Source: Deltaproteobacteria bacterium (GTDB lineage Bacteria; Desulfobacterota; BSN033; UBA1163). Taken from it: 8,087 nucleotides of DNA. The notes beneath the pieces are model-generated. The model did not search any database. It was not told where the DNA came from and was given only the letters and a program-made list of their open reading frames with translations. This document shows, one piece after another, positions 5,606-8,087 of the stretch (position 1 is the first letter of the stretch; each line of letters opens with the position of its first letter). A program made the position numbers and the translations under genes. The stretch is from the NCBI GenBank assembly GCA_016875155.1, contig VGSD01000111.1, forward strand, positions 1 through 8,087, read 5' to 3'.

Positions 5606-6883
5606 TTTCTCAACAACCATTGCCATGCCCTGGCCGCCGCCAATACAAAGTGTCGCCAGCCCGAGATTCACTTTTTTTCTTCTCATCTCATAAAGGAGTG
5701 AGACGATCAGTCTCGCCCCTGTGCAGCCGATGGGGTGACCCAGGGAGATCCCGCTTCCATTCACATTCGTCTTCTCCAGATCAAACTTCAGTTCCCGGAT
5801 GCAGGCGATTGCCTGAGAAGCAAAAGCCTCGTTCAGTTCGATCAGACCGATGTCATTCAAGGAGAGGCCTGCCTTTTTAAGGACCTTTCTCACAGCAGGA
5901 ATGGGACCCAGTCCCATATAAGCTGGATCGATCCCTGCAGAGGCGTAGGCTCTTATCTTGCCCAGAGGTTCTAGGCCAAGTTCTTTCGCTCTCTCTTTTG
6001 ACATCAGAAGAACCGATGCAGCTGCATCATTAATCCCAGAAGCATTGCCTGCCGTGACTGTTCCGCCTTTCTTGAAAGCCGTCGGGAGTTTGCCCATCTT
6101 CTCCAGCGAGGTATCCATGGGTCTCTCATCCGTATCAAAGACAAGAGGTTCTCCCTTCTTCTGAGGGATGACAACTGGAATGATCTCCTCTTTTAAAATC
6201 CCCTTTTGAATGGCGGCCCTTGCTCTCTGGTGACTGAGCAGTCCGATCTCATCCTGATCTTTTCTCGAAATCCCGTACTTCTCGGCAATATTTTCTGCGG
6301 TGACCCCCATGTGATATCCGTAGAAGATCTCAAAGAGGCCATCAAAGACCATGAGGTCCACCATCTCCTGGTTGAACATTCTGGCACCCCAGCGACCCTG
6401 CGGAAAGGCATAGGGAACCTGGCTCATATTCTCCATTCCCCCAGCAATGACCACCTCTGCTTCCCCGGCCATAATGGACTGGGTTCCCAAAGCAACCGCC
6501 TTCAGACCCGATGCGCAGACCTTATTGATGGTGAACGCAGGAGTCTCCTTTGGAACCCCTCCTTGGATGACCGCCTGCCGGGCTGGGTTCTGTCCCTGCC
6601 CAGCCTGAAGCACATTGCCCATGATGACCTCATCGACTTCTACCTCTTTTAAAGACCCTTCCCACTGATAATGGGTCTTCTCCAATTCTGTCATCCCTGC
6701 CCCTTTCAGCATATCCGGGCCAATTTCTGAATATTCTTTTCTCGGAATGGGTTTAAGGCCTGCCTTCTTTAAAACCTCATGGATCACAGTGGCACCCAAT
6801 TTAACCACCTGAACATCTTTCAAAGAGCCTCCAAAATTCCCAATGGCAGTTCTCGCACCGCTCACAACAACAACTTCTTTCAT
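5600..6883 (-). CDS. Acetyl-CoA acetyltransferase / 3-ketoacyl-CoA thiolase with extra N-terminal insertion
   Basis: Complete 427-residue thiolase, which condenses two acetyl-CoA or cleaves a 3-ketoacyl-CoA. All catalytic elements are present: nucleophile C123 (KVCASGLKA), NEAF (351-354), H383 (GHPIGCTGAR) and C413 (CIGGGQG); HMGVTAEN (191-198) resembles the CoA-pocket motif of biosynthetic thiolases. The usual length is about 393. Relative to Zoogloea thiolase numbering (C89, H348, C378), all three are shifted by 34-35, so one insertion sits before C123, at about residues 44-80 (KPIPRKEYSEIG...TELEKTHYQWEG), between the first helix and the VDEVIMGN strand. The reading frame is continuous, so this is a real loop, not a frameshift. 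The ATG at 6883 has AGGAG six bases upstream, and a sigma70-like promoter lies at 6925-6953. It is the first gene of the acyl-CoA cluster. Substrate chain length is undetermined. Confidence 0.94.
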   Translation of the reverse strand: MKEVVVVSGARTAIGNFGGSLKDVQVVKLGATVIHEVLKKAGLKPIPRKEYSEIGPDMLKGAGMTELEKTHYQWEGSLKEVEVDEVIMGNVLQAGQGQNPARQAVIQGGVPKETPAFTINKVCASGLKAVALGTQSIMAGEAEVVIAGGMENMSQVPYAFPQGRWGARMFNQEMVDLMVFDGLFEIFYGYHMGVTAENIAEKYGISRKDQDEIGLLSHQRARAAIQKGILKEEIIPVVIPQKKGEPLVFDTDERPMDTSLEKMGKLPTAFKKGGTVTAGNASGINDAAASVLLMSKERAKELGLEPLGKIRAYASAGIDPAYMGLGPIPAVRKVLKKAGLSLNDIGLIELNEAFASQAIACIRELKFDLEKTNVNGSGISLGHPIGCTGARLIVSLLYEMRRKKVNLGLATLCIGGGQGMAMVVEKS

Positions 6884-6894
6884 ATTCCGCTCCT

Positions 6895-6908
6895 ATATCA
6901 AATGATAT
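6895..6908. promoter_or_regulatory. 14-bp palindrome in the thiolase leader, possible operator
   Basis: ATATCA-AA-TGATAT is a perfect 6+6 inverted repeat lying downstream of the predicted transcription start and just upstream of the thiolase ribosome site. It could be a repressor site or a small leader hairpin. AT-rich palindromes of this size can arise by chance, so only the symmetry is certain. Confidence 0.35.
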
Positions 6909-6924
6909 TTTTCACAAATGTCTT

Positions 6925-6953
6925 TTTTTAGCCGAAATAATCTCGTTTGTCAA
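6925..6953 (-). promoter_or_regulatory. Sigma70-type promoter for the thiolase-hydratase-etfBA cluster
   Basis: On the minus strand a perfect -35 box TTGACA (6953-6948) is followed after exactly 17 bases by TAAAAA (6930-6925), four of six matches to TATAAT. The predicted start would fall near 6918, giving a leader of about 35 bases before the thiolase ATG. The region is AT-rich, lies in the 93-base gap after pdxA and contains no clear terminator for pdxA. The cluster may therefore be read both from this promoter and by readthrough. Confidence 0.65.
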
Positions 6954-6975
6954 TAATTTTTTCTAAAACGTGGAC

Positions 6976-7001
6976 ATCAAAATTCTTTGTTTAATTTTGA
7001 T
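6976..7001. repeat. AT-rich 9-bp inverted repeat over the pdxA stop codon
   Basis: ATCAAAATT (6976-6984) and AATTTTGAT (6993-7001) are perfect complements with an 8-base loop, spanning the last codons and TGA of pdxA. The stem is AT-rich, and no T-run follows immediately on the minus strand, so it would be at best a weak terminator or a 3'-end stabiliser. It is unlike the tandem-unit arrays elsewhere. Confidence 0.4.
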
Positions 7002-7981
7002 AGGTTAGCAGCGGTGACAATAGCATTGATCAGATTGGCTGGGTCAGCCAATCCCCTTCCAGCAATATCGTAACCGGTTCCATGAGCAACCGAGGTGCGA
7101 ATAAAAGGCAGACCAACTGTGACATTGACTGACTCTTTAAAACCCAAAGCCTTTACAGGAATAAGGCCCTGGTCATGATACATGGCGATGACAGCATCAT
7201 AAGGATGTGGACTCGAAATATCAAAAAAAGAATCCGCTGGGAAAGGTCCTTGAATTTCTATCCCTTGGGATTGCGCCCCCTCAATGGCTGGAATAATCTC
7301 TTCTTTCTCCTCCACCCCTAAGAGCCCCTCTTCTCCGCAGTGAGGGTTAAGGCCGAGAATGGCTAACTTGGGTTGGGAAATCCCAAAGTACCTTCGCAGG
7401 CCCTCTTCGGTGAGCTGGATAATAGTCAGGATGCGATCACGCGTGATCATTTTAGAAATTTCCTTTAGGGGGAGATGGGTTGTGGCCAGAACAACTTTCC
7501 ACTTTGGCCCTAAAAACATCATGGCCGCGGAGGGCGATTGGGCCAGATGAGCCAGGAGTTCGGTATGGCCTGAGAAAAAATAACCTGCGCTATTGATCGC
7601 CTGTTTATTGATGGGACAGGTTGTGATGGCATCGAGTTCTTTCTTTTTCACCCACTTAACTGCTTCTTGGACATATCTCACCATAGCCTCGCCACATTTC
7701 TTGTCGGGCTTACCGAAAATAAGGGAATCGGTCCCCAATTGGGTGGAGGGAAAGAGAAAGATTTTCCCAGGTTGATATCCCTCTTCTGGAATTTCATCAA
7801 TCACCCTTATCTGAACAGAAAGATTCTCTATTCGAATCGCCTTTAGAAGAACCTGTTCATCTCCAAAGACAACAGGCCGACAGGCCTGATAGACCTCTCC
7901 CATGGAAAGAGCTTTAACGATGATCTCAGGCCCAATTCCAGTCGGATCACCCATAGTAATGCCGATTTTAGGAAGCTTCAT
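6977..7981 (-). CDS. pdxA: 4-hydroxythreonine-4-phosphate dehydrogenase PdxA
   Basis: Complete 334-residue enzyme of the DXP-dependent vitamin B6 pathway. It oxidises 4-phosphohydroxy-L-threonine with NAD+, and the product condenses with DXP via PdxJ to give pyridoxine phosphate. The N-terminal MGDPTGIGPEI (10-20) is diagnostic. The three metal-binding histidines match E. coli H166, H211 and H266, each shifted by three: H169 (TTHLPL), H214 (GLNPHCGE) and H269 (MYHDQGL). The substrate motif SGHTE (137-141) and the C-terminal LPFIRTSVAHGTGYDIAGRG (291-310) are intact. The ATG at 7981 is fixed by homology; the bases before it (AGAGAATTATTTT) give only a poor ribosome site. No pdxJ or other B6 gene is visible nearby, and its link to the downstream acyl-CoA cluster looks positional only. 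Confidence 0.95.
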   Translation of the reverse strand: MKLPKIGITMGDPTGIGPEIIVKALSMGEVYQACRPVVFGDEQVLLKAIRIENLSVQIRVIDEIPEEGYQPGKIFLFPSTQLGTDSLIFGKPDKKCGEAMVRYVQEAVKWVKKKELDAITTCPINKQAINSAGYFFSGHTELLAHLAQSPSAAMMFLGPKWKVVLATTHLPLKEISKMITRDRILTIIQLTEEGLRRYFGISQPKLAILGLNPHCGEEGLLGVEEKEEIIPAIEGAQSQGIEIQGPFPADSFFDISSPHPYDAVIAMYHDQGLIPVKALGFKESVNVTVGLPFIRTSVAHGTGYDIAGRGLADPANLINAIVTAANLSKLNKEF

Positions 7982-8087
7982 AAAATAATTCTCTAATATT
8001 TCAGTCTCAATGAGGGTGATTCGGTGAAGAAGATTATTTATGAGGGGAGCTCACAAATTAGCTTGCTACTGCATACTCAACGGCCCT
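7982..8087. other. Window edge upstream of pdxA, no gene assigned
   Basis: Two possibilities exist and neither can be settled. On the minus strand, the frame entering from the right edge encodes RAVEYAVAS and stops at TAA (8058-8060), which could be the last codons of a gene upstream of pdxA. On the plus strand, a GTG at 8024 preceded by GAGGGTG stays open to the edge for 21 codons (starting VKKIIYEGSSQ), which could be a divergent gene start. I see no clear promoter, hairpin or array here. Confidence 0.2.

Noticed and set aside
6206..6652. 148-residue plus-strand open frame opposite the thiolase
   Set aside because: It is antisense to a strongly conserved thiolase region that includes the catalytic cysteine; no start signal and no recognisable motif.
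1..8087. Mobile element, phage or horizontally acquired island
   Set aside because: No transposase, integrase, tRNA or attachment-type direct repeat was seen; all identified genes are ordinary metabolic or membrane genes.

Overview
The window reads as chromosomal DNA from an anaerobic bacterium that uses acyl-CoA chemistry, most likely a Desulfobacterota/deltaproteobacterial-type organism. This taxonomic call is an inference. It rests on an electron-transfer flavoprotein alpha subunit fused to a two-cluster ferredoxin domain, sitting with a thiolase and an enoyl-CoA hydratase, and on an MJ0042 zinc-ribbon/DUF3426 membrane protein. No phage, transposase, tRNA, rRNA or CRISPR was found. Coding density is high and no gap exceeds 300 bases.

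Layout. The left 1.4 kb is on the plus strand: the 3' end of a queuosine-precursor transporter (YhhQ/VUT family), then a complete AI-2E-family permease. Everything from 1435 to 7981 is on the minus strand. In order of transcription (right to left) this is pdxA (vitamin B6 synthesis), a thiolase, an enoyl-CoA hydratase, etfB, ferredoxin-fused etfA, and a membrane-anchored zinc-ribbon protein. The AI-2E permease and the zinc-ribbon gene converge on a shared hairpin. The last 106 bases hold nothing that can be called with confidence.

How the genes work together. The thiolase, hydratase and EtfBA form a compact acyl-CoA oxidation (or reverse, butyrate-type) cluster. A good sigma70-type promoter lies in the pdxA-thiolase gap (TTGACA, 17 bp, TAAAAA), so the cluster can be transcribed separately from pdxA. 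The ETF resembles the caffeyl-CoA reductase type (CarD/CarE), which is known for flavin-based electron bifurcation. It would link acyl-CoA oxidation/reduction to NAD(H) and ferredoxin. The acyl-CoA dehydrogenase and 3-hydroxyacyl-CoA dehydrogenase needed for a complete cycle are not in the window.

The most unusual feature is non-coding. Four gaps (1358-1430, 2489-2607, 3833-3916, 5526-5605) each hold a long inverted repeat whose arms are themselves tandem arrays of a 7- or 8-base unit. Three unrelated units are used (GTTCGGA-type, ATATCAGG-type, TCACGAN-type), but the architecture and the placement, hard against a stop codon, are the same. Two of them are followed by a T-run and look like intrinsic terminators at transcript ends. 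The two inside the acyl-CoA cluster lack T-runs and lead straight into ribosome binding sites.
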